Source: Candidatus Izemoplasma sp.
GTDB lineage: Bacteria > Bacillota_I > Bacilli_A > Izemoplasmatales > Izemoplasmataceae
Length of the DNA stretch: 33,894 nt
NCBI GenBank assembly: GCA_029939615.1
Contig: JAOZSP010000002.1
Span: 1-33,894 of the forward strand
Direction of reading: 5' to 3'
Shown here one piece after another: positions 23,397 through 31,452 of this stretch. Position 1 is the first letter of the stretch. Each line of letters begins with the position of its first letter. A program made the translations under genes and the position numbers. The notes under the pieces are model-generated. The model did no database searches and had not been told where the DNA came from. It saw only the letters and a program-made list of their open reading frames with translations.

Positions 23397-25742
23397 ATGA
23401 AAAAGATTAAAATAACTGCCAAAGAAATTGTTCAGTTTATTTATTCTGGTGGGGACTTAACAAGCGAATTTAAATCTAATAAGCGTGCGCTACAAGGGAT
23501 TGATGCGCATGCTTTTTTGCAAAACAAATATGGAGAAGATGATGAGAAGGAAGTTAGAGTTGAAACTCTTTATCATTATGAAGGATATGAGTTTTATATT
23601 ACAGGGCGAATGGACGGACTTATAAAAGAAAAAGGTAAACTTATTATTGAGGAAATTAAGAGTACATTAATGGATTTGCCTTTAATAGATATTGATTCTA
23701 GACCTGAACATCTTAGCCAAGCTAAAATGTATGCATATTTATATTGTAAAACTAAGGGCATAAAATCTATAAATGTTCGTTTAACTTATATAACAGTGGG
23801 TGATTATGAAGTGAAATCATTTAATAAGCGATATAACCTCACACAGTTAGAGAAATTTTTCAAAAAAACAATTGTTGAGTACACAAAATGGCTAGTGATA
23901 TATGATAATCACCAGTTGACTAAACTTAAATCATTAGAGGGGTTATCGTTTCCTTTTGAAGATTACCGAGAAGGACAATATAAGTTTATGGGAGCAGTAT
24001 ATAAAACACTAATTAATGAGGACATTTTGTATAGTATTGCACCTACGGGTATAGGAAAGACTATTGCGGCACTTTTTTCCAGTTTAAAAGTTATCAAAAA
24101 TGAAAAAGATAAGATATTTTATCTAACTGCGAAAAACGCTGGTAAGAAAATTGTTGTAGACACTGTGAATTTATTAAAAGACAATGGGCTAGTTTGTAAG
24201 ACGGTAGTTATTAATTCTAAGGAAAATATGTGTATGATGGACAAAGTAGATTGCGACCCTGAAATATGTCCTTATGCAAAAGGGTTCTTTAACCGTTTAA
24301 AAGAGGGATTGAACGATATTTTTGTACATCAAGATGTGTATGATATGGAGTTAATCAAAAGTTATGGAGAGTATCATAAAATATGTCCGCATGAATTTAG
24401 TTTAGCAATTTCTAATTACTCTGATATTGTTATTTGTGATTATAACTATGCTTTTGATCCGAGAGTTCATTTAATTCGATATTTTGATGAAGAATACTTT
24501 AATCCTATGCTTTTAATTGATGAGGCACATAATATGATTGACCGCTCACGTTCTATGTACTCCAGTTTTATTAAGAAATCATCATTAATCGCTCTTAGAA
24601 GAAGTTCAAGCAAAGTAAAACCAGCGATTAGATCACAAATCAATAAATTAGTTAAGTATATTGATAGTTTTGTTGATGAATACGAGATTATTAAGGCTCA
24701 GTTTTACTATCAGGAAGAACTAGATTACGATTTAGTGAGATTGATTGAAAGAATTACTACTAAGATTGAACAAATCTTATCAGAAAACAAGAAGTTTTCT
24801 AATCGTGATAAGATTTTAGATGGATATTTTGAATTAATTCAGTTTGTGAGAATAAGTGAGTATTATAGTGATAGCTTTAGATATATAATTGAAGTGATTG
24901 ATGATGATATAGTTATTAGTCAAAGATGTCTAGATGCTTCTAAGTATATTTATGATACTATTGATAGAAGAGCTAAAGGAACTGTATTTTTTAGTGCTAC
25001 CTTAGAACCCGTTGATTATTACGTTAAATTGATAACGAACGGTGAAGGTAAAAGTATTCAGATACAGTCTCCATTCAAACAAGATAATCTTGGGCTATTT
25101 ATTGATGATTCTACTTCTACTAGGTACCGAGATCGTGAGAGAAGCATTGATGCTATAATAGATTCTATCTATGGAATGCTTGAAACTAAAATAGGAAATT
25201 ATATAGTTTTCTTTCCCTCTTATAGGTATCTAAATCGTGTTTTAGAGCACTTTAAGAGCGAGGACTATGAAATATTAGTCCAATTAAGAAATATGACAAC
25301 TAAGGGAAGAAAAACTGTTTTGGACAAGTTTGATACCGTCGGGATGGTATCAAAAGTAGGTTTCTTTGTTATTGGTGGAAGTTTTAGCGAAGGAATTGAT
25401 TATATTGGCGATAAACTAAGTGGTGTTTTAGTTGTTGGAGTAGCTCTACCGCAGTTTAATAAATATAATGAGCTATTAAAGAACTATTTTGAAAAGGAGT
25501 TTGGAGAAGGATTTGACTATGCTTATACATATCCTGGAATGAATAAAGTTATCCAAGCAATTGGAAGAGTTATTAGAACAAACGATGATGTAGGAGTAGG
25601 GATTCTATTTGATGATCGCTATGCACACTATAAGTACAAAACTCTTTATCCTAAAAATTGGAATCATATAAAAACAATCAAACGAAATACATATCTTCAA
25701 AACTATTTGGAAGATTTTTGGCGTAAGAAAAATAAAATTTAA
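23397..25742 (+). CDS. PD-(D/E)XK nuclease fused to XPD/DinG-like Fe-S DNA helicase
   Basis: 781-residue predicted helicase-nuclease. The N-terminal 130 residues have a PD-(D/E)XK nuclease core: Asp73 in GRMDG, Glu86-x-Lys88 in EEIKST and a QAKMYAYLY (QxxxY-type) motif, as in AddB/Cas4-like nucleases. The helicase core has Walker A APTGIGKT (215-222), four Fe-S cluster Cys (279, 286, 291 and 330), the DEAH box (375-378), VFFSATLE, and motif VI QAIGRVIRTN. This order is that of XPD/DinG helicases that unwind DNA 5' to 3'. Such fusions occur widely in Firmicutes as DNA-repair-like genes, so presence alone does not mean defence. ATG at 23397 follows AGGTGG-like GGTGGAAG. It is the last gene of the operon. 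No clear terminator follows. Confidence 0.88.
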   Translation: MKKIKITAKEIVQFIYSGGDLTSEFKSNKRALQGIDAHAFLQNKYGEDDEKEVRVETLYHYEGYEFYITGRMDGLIKEKGKLIIEEIKSTLMDLPLIDIDSRPEHLSQAKMYAYLYCKTKGIKSINVRLTYITVGDYEVKSFNKRYNLTQLEKFFKKTIVEYTKWLVIYDNHQLTKLKSLEGLSFPFEDYREGQYKFMGAVYKTLINEDILYSIAPTGIGKTIAALFSSLKVIKNEKDKIFYLTAKNAGKKIVVDTVNLLKDNGLVCKTVVINSKENMCMMDKVDCDPEICPYAKGFFNRLKEGLNDIFVHQDVYDMELIKSYGEYHKICPHEFSLAISNYSDIVICDYNYAFDPRVHLIRYFDEEYFNPMLLIDEAHNMIDRSRSMYSSFIKKSSLIALRRSSSKVKPAIRSQINKLVKYIDSFVDEYEIIKAQFYYQEELDYDLVRLIERITTKIEQILSENKKFSNRDKILDGYFELIQFVRISEYYSDSFRYIIEVIDDDIVISQRCLDASKYIYDTIDRRAKGTVFFSATLEPVDYYVKLITNGEGKSIQIQSPFKQDNLGLFIDDSTSTRYRDRERSIDAIIDSIYGMLETKIGNYIVFFPSYRYLNRVLEHFKSEDYEILVQLRNMTTKGRKTVLDKFDTVGMVSKVGFFVIGGSFSEGIDYIGDKLSGVLVVGVALPQFNKYNELLKNYFEKEFGEGFDYAYTYPGMNKVIQAIGRVIRTNDDVGVGILFDDRYAHYKYKTLYPKNWNHIKTIKRNTYLQNYLEDFWRKKNKI

Positions 25743-25958
25743 ATAGTTTAGGTGTTCATAAAGAGAATATAATTTTGACACGTTTAGAAAAAGGGACACA
25801 AGGTGTTTTTATATTAGACAAAGGATTAAATCATACAAGTTCTTAAAAAATAAAAAAGTTTGTTAACTCAAGTGATTATCAAGTTAGTAGGGATAATACC
25901 TATTTAAGTAGAAAAAAGTATGAAAATGAAAATATATACTCGAAAATAGGAGGATATA
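25743..25958 (+). other. Noncoding stretch before the APH-like pseudogene, possible gene debris
   Basis: No intact gene. A frame from TTG at 25775 reads LTRLEKGTQGVFILDKG and then hits a TAA, after which the same frame continues through NSSDYQVSRDNTYLSRKKY and on into the pseudogene start. This could be remains of a decayed gene or chance in AT-rich DNA. AGGAGG at 25948-25953 is the ribosome site of the next pseudogene. No promoter was recognised. Confidence 0.3.
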
Positions 25959-26956
25959 ATGGAAGAATACATGAAAAAAGACAAGAATAACGAGTTGTTG
26001 AAATAGCGGCTGACCTGTATGGTGTAAACTAGCTTATATTATGAAAGTAGGAGGGTTTGAGAGCTTTGTTTTTGAGTTTTCTGATGGTAGTGAAAGTTAT
26101 ATTTTAAGGTTTGTTCATAGTAGTCACAGAGTATACGAACAAGTACTCGCAGAACTAGAATTTATTGAGTATCTTGATAGTAATAATTCCCCAGTTTCGA
26201 CTGTAATTCATTCAATTAACAACAAGACTGTTGAAAAAATTGAGATTGATGACATAAGATACCTTTCCGTTTGTGTATTTGAAAAGGCTCATGAAGTATT
26301 GGTTACTGAAACTGATCAAACTGATGAATTTTTTATAATGTTCGGTGAGAAATTGGAAAACTTCACAATCTCACAAAATCCTTTAATCCAATAAATAAAA
26401 GAATAGATTGGACAGAAGAAAATTATATGGGATAGCTGTAAAAGTTTTAGAAGAAAAAGACCGTAAAATCATTGAAATATACGAAAAATTGCTAGAAAAA
26501 ATAAATATATTGCCAAAAAACTGTGATAATTTTGGACTGATTCATACAGATATTCATTTCTATAATAAGTACATATATAAAGGAGAACTAACGTTTTTTG
26601 ACTGGGATGACTCGGCATATAAGCATTTCATTAGTGATTTAGCAATAGTGATATTTTACCACTTTATGTATAAAGATGTTTTACAAGAAGGTATAAACGT
26701 ACAAAGTCGGCATATTTTAGCGCTTTTAGTCGAAGGATATAATCGTCAAAATCTTCTAGATATTTCCTTCCTCTGGAAATTGAATGATTTTTTGCTTCTT
26801 CGATCAATTGTTATTTACATTCTTCTTGTTGCTGCAGCTACTTCAAAAAGTAAAAATCTTATACTCCATAGTTTCATTAGAAAAACTAGAAATTTTATTA
26901 TTAATTGCGTTCCATTTTTGGACATGAGTTTTGTTTTGGATGGATTTGAAAAGTGA
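25959..26956 (+). pseudogene. Degraded aminoglycoside-phosphotransferase-like (APH/choline-kinase fold) gene
   Basis: A broken member of the phosphotransferase family (APH/ChoK-like). The ATG at 25959 has AGGAGG upstream, but its frame stops at 26004. A second frame continues (VEIAADLYGVN) and stops at 26030. A third frame from 26041 encodes MKVGGFESFVFEFSDGSE and IRYLSVCVFEKA, typical of the APH N-lobe, and stops at 26394. A short piece (NKRIDWTEENYMG) is in a fourth frame, and the last frame (26408-26956) carries the kinase core with HTDIHFYN (catalytic H-x-D) and FFDWDDSA (Mg-binding Asp). At least three to four frame changes plus stops mean the gene is dead. It lies in a decay zone between the helicase operon and the cyclophilin gene. 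It probably once encoded a kinase for a small molecule, not necessarily an antibiotic. Confidence 0.85.
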
Positions 26957-27019
26957 TTGGTCAACATTTAATTTTCAATAGACAGGATTAATATTAGCAA
27001 TTTTTGCTTATTCATTTAT

Positions 27020-27274
27020 GTGAAAGCAGAAATTATGCTACTATTCTATATTAATTTTGACCAAACATTCATTGCCGCAATATTTCTACAATTCTATTCT
27101 GTCATATACACTAGTTTTCCTATACATGAACTTGATAATGTGATATTATCTAATCATTCCGGAGGTTATACTTCGAATACTAATAAGGAAGTAAATAAAG
27201 ATATATTAAATATTATTAGAAAACTTCGTGAGGAAAATTACGAAGATAGATTGAATTTAAAAAATTTATTATAA
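27020..27274 (+). pseudogene. Probable remnant of a D-2-hydroxyacid dehydrogenase C-terminus
   Basis: An 84-codon frame with a GTG start but no useful ribosome site. Its second half reads IHELDNVILSNHSGGYT followed by NKEVNKDILNIIRKL, which resembles the C-terminal part of D-isomer-specific 2-hydroxyacid dehydrogenases (pattern LDNVI-x-x-PH-x-x-GYT, where the His is catalytic). The upstream part has hydrophobic, unaligned residues (AAIFLQFYSVIY) in place of the expected GAALDVFE, consistent with a frameshift. No full-length gene is present upstream, since the phosphotransferase pseudogene sits there. I treat it as a gene fragment and the family assignment as probable only. The cyclophilin gene starts 12 nt later with its own ribosome site. 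Confidence 0.5.
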
Positions 27275-27286
27275 GGTGGAGTAAAC

Positions 27287-27955
27287 ATGAAAAGAGTATT
27301 ACTATTATTTTTAGCACTAGCATTAGGAGTAACTTTAACTGCATGTAAGGAAGATGAAGAAGTAGAAGAAATTGTGCATGAAGTGCCAAAAGAAATCTCT
27401 GTAAATCTTCAAGAACTTCAGTATGCAGAGTATCTAACACTTAATAATCCTGTTGTAACAATTACTGTTGAAGGGCTAGGAGACATAGTAATCCAGCTAT
27501 TTCCAGGAGTTGCACCAATTACTGTAGATAATTTTCTAAAATATGTTGCTGATGGAGACTATGACGATAATTTATTCCATAGAGTTGTTAATGGTTTTGT
27601 TATACAAGGTGGCCAACTAGAATCTCCTGAATGTAATATCCCTGGAGAAATGTTATCAAATGATTTTGATAATGAATTGATGCATTATCGTGGGGTAATT
27701 TCAATGGCTAGAGTTGGTGATGATTATGGATCTGCAAATTCTCAATTTTTTATTGTTCAACAAACTTCAACTTACTTAGATGAAGAGTATGCAACATTTG
27801 GTGGAGTAGTCGCTGGATTCAATGTGCTTGATTATATAGCTTCAATGCAAGCAAGTAATGGAGAATATCCTTATACACCAGTAGTTATTACTTCAATCAC
27901 TGTTGATCTTAATGGTTACGTTGCTCTAGATAGAGTTTGTGTAGAAGAAGATTAG
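27287..27955 (+). CDS. Cyclophilin-type peptidyl-prolyl isomerase lipoprotein
   Basis: Predicted lipid-anchored extracytoplasmic PPIase of 222 residues that catalyses cis-trans isomerisation of Xaa-Pro bonds in secreted proteins. The N-terminus is a lipoprotein signal with lipobox LTAC (Cys20) and an acidic spacer. The cyclophilin domain shows IVIQLFPGVAPITVDNFLKYV, the catalytic Arg in LFHRVVNGFVIQGG, MARVGDDYGSANSQFFIV and an ATFGGVVAGFNVLDYI region. These match the small bacterial PpiA/PpiB type, in which the Arg and Phe residues line the active site. ATG with AAGGTGGA ribosome site upstream. A strong terminator follows, so it is probably transcribed alone. Confidence 0.9.
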   Translation: MKRVLLLFLALALGVTLTACKEDEEVEEIVHEVPKEISVNLQELQYAEYLTLNNPVVTITVEGLGDIVIQLFPGVAPITVDNFLKYVADGDYDDNLFHRVVNGFVIQGGQLESPECNIPGEMLSNDFDNELMHYRGVISMARVGDDYGSANSQFFIVQQTSTYLDEEYATFGGVVAGFNVLDYIASMQASNGEYPYTPVVITSITVDLNGYVALDRVCVEED

Positions 27956-27988
27956 AAAGAATACATAATAAGTAATGAGATGTAGATA

Positions 27989-28027
27989 AGAGAGAGAATG
28001 AAATCAAGTTTTCATTCTCTCTTTTTT
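27989..28027 (+). terminator. Intrinsic terminator of the cyclophilin gene
   Basis: AGAGAGAATGAAA (27991-28003) pairs with TTTCATTCTCTCT (28010-28022) around a 6-nt loop, extended by AA/TT pairs, and is followed by a T-run. A TATAAT at 28033-28038 directly after it may be the -10 box of the next operon. Confidence 0.92.
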
Positions 28028-28053
28028 AGTGTTATAATGTATTAGGTGGTTTG

Positions 28054-29151
28054 ATGAAAAAGTATGATGAAAGAGAAACATTGTTTTCTCGTGTATCTTT
28101 AACAAAAGATACTCAACAGTATAAGGAGTTTTATAAGAAGAATAAAGAACTACAAATTACTGATGATTCACAAAGACAGTTTTCCTTTAGAGATGTTTTA
28201 AGAAAAGATGAGTCTTATAAGAATCTCTTTTTTCCTTTAACGAAAAATAATAAATTAATCATTCAAAATCTTTTTGATATGGTTAAGAGGCAACATGTTA
28301 ATCCAAATAGGATTGACATGGATAATGGTTTTTCGGCTAATATAAAGGAAATAGGGAAGTATTATGGTGCTACTTCTGTTGGAATTGCGAGATTGAATGA
28401 TTATTCTTATTATTCTCATTTTGGAGGTCTTAGCAATTCTTTGAATATTGATAATTATGGTGAAGAGATATTACCGAAATATAAAACTGCTATTATTTTC
28501 ACTGTTTTGATGGACAAAGACATGATTAATAGAGCTCCACACTTTGAAGAATTGCTAGCTACAGAAGATGCGTATTTGAAAGTAGCTATAATTGGAAGTA
28601 GATTAGCTATGTACTTAAAAGAACTAGGATACAAATCAATGTTCGATTGTTCAGAGTATTATTTAGCTCCTTTAGTTCCTTTAGCTTATGACGCAGGACT
28701 TGGTGAAATTGGAATGTGTAACCATCTTGTGACAAAAGAGTATGGTAATAATGTTAGATTAGGAGCAGTGTTTACTGACTTAGTAATTGGTTATGATAAA
28801 CCTATTGATTTTGGCTTGAAAGAATTTTGTAAGGAATGCAAATTATGTTTAAGTAATTGTCCTTCTAATGCAATAAACTCTAAAACAAGAGAAGTTAACG
28901 GGAGACAATTTTATGAGTTTGACGATAATAAGTGTTTTGGAATGTGGATTAATTCAGGTACTGATTGTGGAATATGTATTTCATCCTGCCCTTTTACTCA
29001 AGGTGTCGATCAAGTAAAACTTGATCTTATAAAAAAGAGACCAGAGATGATTAAGAAAATTTTGGAAGAACATATTCAAAAATATGGTAGAAGAAACAAC
29101 ACTAAAAACAGTTTAGATATAGTTAAGAGGGGGGCGCGTAATGGAGATTAG
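28054..29151 (+). CDS. Reductive-dehalogenase-like (RdhA-family) 4Fe-4S protein, cytoplasmic
   Basis: 365-residue Fe-S protein that resembles the RdhA family of corrinoid-dependent reductive dehalogenases and, more distantly, epoxyqueuosine reductase QueG. The stretch with VRLGAVFTDLVIGYDKPIDFG, then EFCKECKLCLSNCPSNAI, and later KCFGMWINSGTDCGICISSCPF is the double 4Fe-4S cluster segment in RdhA order. The upstream part (GATSVGIARLND and PLVPLAYDAGLGEIGM) fits the corrinoid-binding fold. No Tat or Sec signal is present, unlike respiratory RdhA, and no membrane-anchor gene (RdhB) is adjacent. ATG at 28054 follows AGGTGG; the in-frame TTG at 28051 is less likely. It overlaps the following Smr-like gene by 11 nt. 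The physiological substrate is unknown; a QueG-like role is not excluded. Confidence 0.75.
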   Translation: MKKYDERETLFSRVSLTKDTQQYKEFYKKNKELQITDDSQRQFSFRDVLRKDESYKNLFFPLTKNNKLIIQNLFDMVKRQHVNPNRIDMDNGFSANIKEIGKYYGATSVGIARLNDYSYYSHFGGLSNSLNIDNYGEEILPKYKTAIIFTVLMDKDMINRAPHFEELLATEDAYLKVAIIGSRLAMYLKELGYKSMFDCSEYYLAPLVPLAYDAGLGEIGMCNHLVTKEYGNNVRLGAVFTDLVIGYDKPIDFGLKEFCKECKLCLSNCPSNAINSKTREVNGRQFYEFDDNKCFGMWINSGTDCGICISSCPFTQGVDQVKLDLIKKRPEMIKKILEEHIQKYGRRNNTKNSLDIVKRGARNGD

Positions 29152-29383
29152 TATAGATATTCATGGTTTTACTGTAGATGAAGCAAAAAGGGAAATAGAG
29201 AAATTAATCGCTAATTGTGGCGATAATATAAACGGAATCAGAGTAATACACGGGTTTCATAGAGGCAATAATTTACAAAACTTAGTGAGGAATCCAAATG
29301 GGATAAGAAGTAAAAGAATTAATAGACGGAAATATAGTATGAATCAAGGTGAAACAGTTCTTGAATTGTTAGAAAAGGGGTAA
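29141..29383 (+). CDS. Smr-domain small protein
   Basis: 80-residue protein that is little more than one Smr domain. The start ISIDIHGFTVDEAKREIEKLI and the later IRVIHGFHRGNNLQNLVR follow the Smr pattern D-(L/I)-HG...EA and IIHG...G...L(R/N), although the GTG after the second HG is changed to FHRGN. Smr domains act as structure-specific nucleases in some proteins, and small stand-alone versions are of unknown role. It starts inside the preceding gene (11-nt overlap, AGGGGGGC ribosome site), which suggests coupled expression. The next gene begins 2 nt after its stop. Confidence 0.75.
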   Translation: MEISIDIHGFTVDEAKREIEKLIANCGDNINGIRVIHGFHRGNNLQNLVRNPNGIRSKRINRRKYSMNQGETVLELLEKG

Positions 29384-29385
29384 TT

Positions 29386-29748
29386 ATGAAAAAAAGTAAT
29401 CCAATATATTTGGTAGTGGTGTTAATAGCTTTGTTTGTTTCGGGAGTGTCAATCTCAATAGTTTTTGTAGGGTTTTCATCCGTGTCAATGGTTTACCCCG
29501 TATTAGTAATAATCGCTATAGTAGTGATTATCTTGCTTTCTGCAAACTATTTATCATCCGGAGCTTTAGAAAAGAGGATGGAAATCTACTTGGAATGCCC
29601 ACATTGTGGGAAAGAGACGGAAGCAAATGGGAAATATTGTAAACATTGTGGAACTAGCTTAGAGTTAGAAGTGATTTGTGAGTATTGTGGACATAGAAAT
29701 AAAATTGATAGAGAAGTTTGTGAAAAATGCAAAGCAAATTTAAAGTGA
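29386..29748 (+). CDS. Membrane protein with C-terminal zinc ribbons
   Basis: 120-residue protein of unknown function. Two hydrophobic helices (about residues 6-30 and 33-52) are followed by a double zinc ribbon: CPHCGKETEANGKYCKHCG and then CEYCGHRNKIDREVCEKC, which is a DZANK-like pair of C-x2-C knuckles facing the cytosol or the outside, unresolved. AAGGGG lies upstream of the ATG and the gene begins 2 nt after the Smr-like stop. The TGA stop at 29746-29748 shows TGA is a stop in this genome. The next gene has the same layout with one ribbon, suggesting a related pair. Confidence 0.75.
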   Translation: MKKSNPIYLVVVLIALFVSGVSISIVFVGFSSVSMVYPVLVIIAIVVIILLSANYLSSGALEKRMEIYLECPHCGKETEANGKYCKHCGTSLELEVICEYCGHRNKIDREVCEKCKANLK

Positions 29749-29779
29749 GAAAACAACTGACCATGCTGCTTATTAATAG

Positions 29780-30118
29780 ATGAAAAAGCAGATGATAAAA
29801 TTGAATTATAAAAGAAGTATAATAATAGGAGTAATATTAATGATTATATTATGTATTATGATAGTTTTTTCTTATATGTATAATCAAATTATATTGCTAG
29901 TATTATCTGCTATATCATTATTGGTCAATGCAATAATGATGTTAATTATAATGTCAATAGATATGTTCAGAAGAGACAAAATACTAGACATCGAAGCATT
30001 GAAGAAACAAGGATTAACGATTATTTCTTGTAAAGAGTGTGGAAAAGAGAATGTATTAGAGGATATATTTTGTATATTCTGTGGTGATAGACTAGGAGAA
30101 GAAAATGAACAGATATAA
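29780..30118 (+). CDS. Membrane protein with C-terminal zinc ribbon
   Basis: 112-residue protein, two hydrophobic helices (about residues 13-33 and 36-58) and one zinc ribbon near the C-terminus, CKECGKENVLEDIFCIFCG (two C-x2-C pairs). Layout and order match the preceding gene, although the sequences are diverged. No good Shine-Dalgarno sequence precedes the ATG at 29780, so the start is uncertain; a nearby in-frame ATG at 29792 is an alternative. Its end overlaps the MFS gene start by 14 nt. The function is unknown. Confidence 0.65.
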   Translation: MKKQMIKLNYKRSIIIGVILMIILCIMIVFSYMYNQIILLVLSAISLLVNAIMMLIIMSIDMFRRDKILDIEALKKQGLTIISCKECGKENVLEDIFCIFCGDRLGEENEQI

Positions 30119-31289
30119 AAGAAATGTAAAATTAGACTATTATCATACGTTTTTCAGGAATTTTAATGTAACACAAGGAATTTGGTTACTCTTTCTTGTG
30201 TCCAAAGGTTTTACACTTTTTGAAATTGGAATATTCGAAGGAATTTTTCATTTGGCAAGTTTATCGATGGAAATACCATCTGGAGTAATTGCAGATCTAT
30301 TCGGAAGAAAGACAAGCAGGGTTTTAGGAATTCTTTCGTATCTTGTATATGTACTAATAATGATATCTAGTACAAATGTAGCATTTATAGCCGTTTCGTT
30401 CATATTCTGCGGAATTTAATTTGCTTTTGAATCGGGTAGTGGTGAGGCATTACTTTATGATTCATTGATTAAAACGGACGATGAGGAAAAATATCTCAAA
30501 ATTACTGGAATAAAAGAAGTTTTATATCAAGCGAGTTCCAGTATTGCCTTACTTGTTGGTGGTTACATTGCAATAGTAAAGTACGAATTAAGTTTTGTAA
30601 TTGTCTTTATTACCTTTGTTGTCGCATTAATCCCTATTTTACTTATGAAGGAAACTATTCAAAAAAGTGAAAGGAAACATAGATCAATAATGGAATTAAT
30701 GAACGAACACTTTTTTGATAGTACAAAATTTATTTTTTCAGATAAAAGGCTAGTATTTTTGATTTTAATCGGATCAATGATGGCTGCTCCTGTAACTACG
30801 CTATTTCTCTATTTTCAAATATACTTAGGTGAGTTGAATTATAGTTTAGGAATGATCGGAATTTTGCTTGGACTTCATTCAATATTTGGAGCGTTAGGTG
30901 GGTTTTTCGCGGAAAAGCTAGAACGAAAATTTAATGAGAAACTTATTTTGTATATTGTACCGGTTCTTATTGTGATTTCTATTTTATTGTTACAATTTGA
31001 CCACATTATCTTTTTACCCTTTATCTTATTGGGATTTCTTGATAGTTTATTTTATATAGTACTTGGATACTACATAAATAAACTGGTTCCATCTGAGAAA
31101 AGGGCTAAAGTATTAAGTTTTAATAGTTTTTGTTTCAGTATTGTTATGATTATTTTATTTCCAATAATTGGAATAATTGGGACGAATGTATCATTAAAAG
31201 TATCGTTTTTTGTACTATCTATAATCATTTCGATTTTCTATATTTTGCTATTAATTGTGCTTAGAAAGATAAAGTATTTCGTCAAGTAA
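30105..31289 (+). pseudogene. MFS transporter interrupted by one in-frame TAA
   Basis: A major-facilitator-type permease whose reading frame is continuous except for a TAA at 30417-30419. The first part (104 residues) has a basic N-terminus, IWLLFLVSKGFTLFEIGIFEG and the conserved SGVIADLFGRKTSR loop between TM2 and TM3. The second part continues in the same frame with FAFESGSGEALLYDSL, another family motif, and then about eight more TM helices to 31289, about 394 residues, the usual MFS size. Hence one nonsense change rather than frameshifts. It could be a recent pseudogene, a sequencing or assembly error, or possibly read through. The substrate is unknown. AGGAGAAG precedes the ATG, and the gene overlaps the upstream membrane zinc-ribbon gene by 14 nt. 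Confidence 0.8.
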
Positions 31290-31452
31290 TTATATGATTA
31301 TTTTTTTGAAAATAGGATAATATATTATAAATATAGTCTACTATTTGATAGAATTGTACTGTAAAGTGTTGCGATTTTTACTGTTTTTCAGAAATGATTT
31401 TATGAAAGAAATTATGTAAATATTAAAAAACTATAATGATTGAAGGTGTATT

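Noticed and set aside
29746..29748. Mycoplasma-type code with TGA as Trp
   Set aside because: TGA ends the membrane zinc-ribbon gene right after its last ribbon, and Trp is coded by TGG elsewhere.
30105..31289. Two separate genes or programmed recoding in the MFS region
   Set aside because: Both parts are in one frame with family motifs directly on each side of a TAA; no slippery site or recoding signal is seen and the second part has no good start.
31290..31452. Promoter for nfnAB in the gap before it
   Set aside because: A TATAAT-like box near 31432 has no partner -35 box at 16-18 nt; other candidates are weak, so no promoter is annotated.
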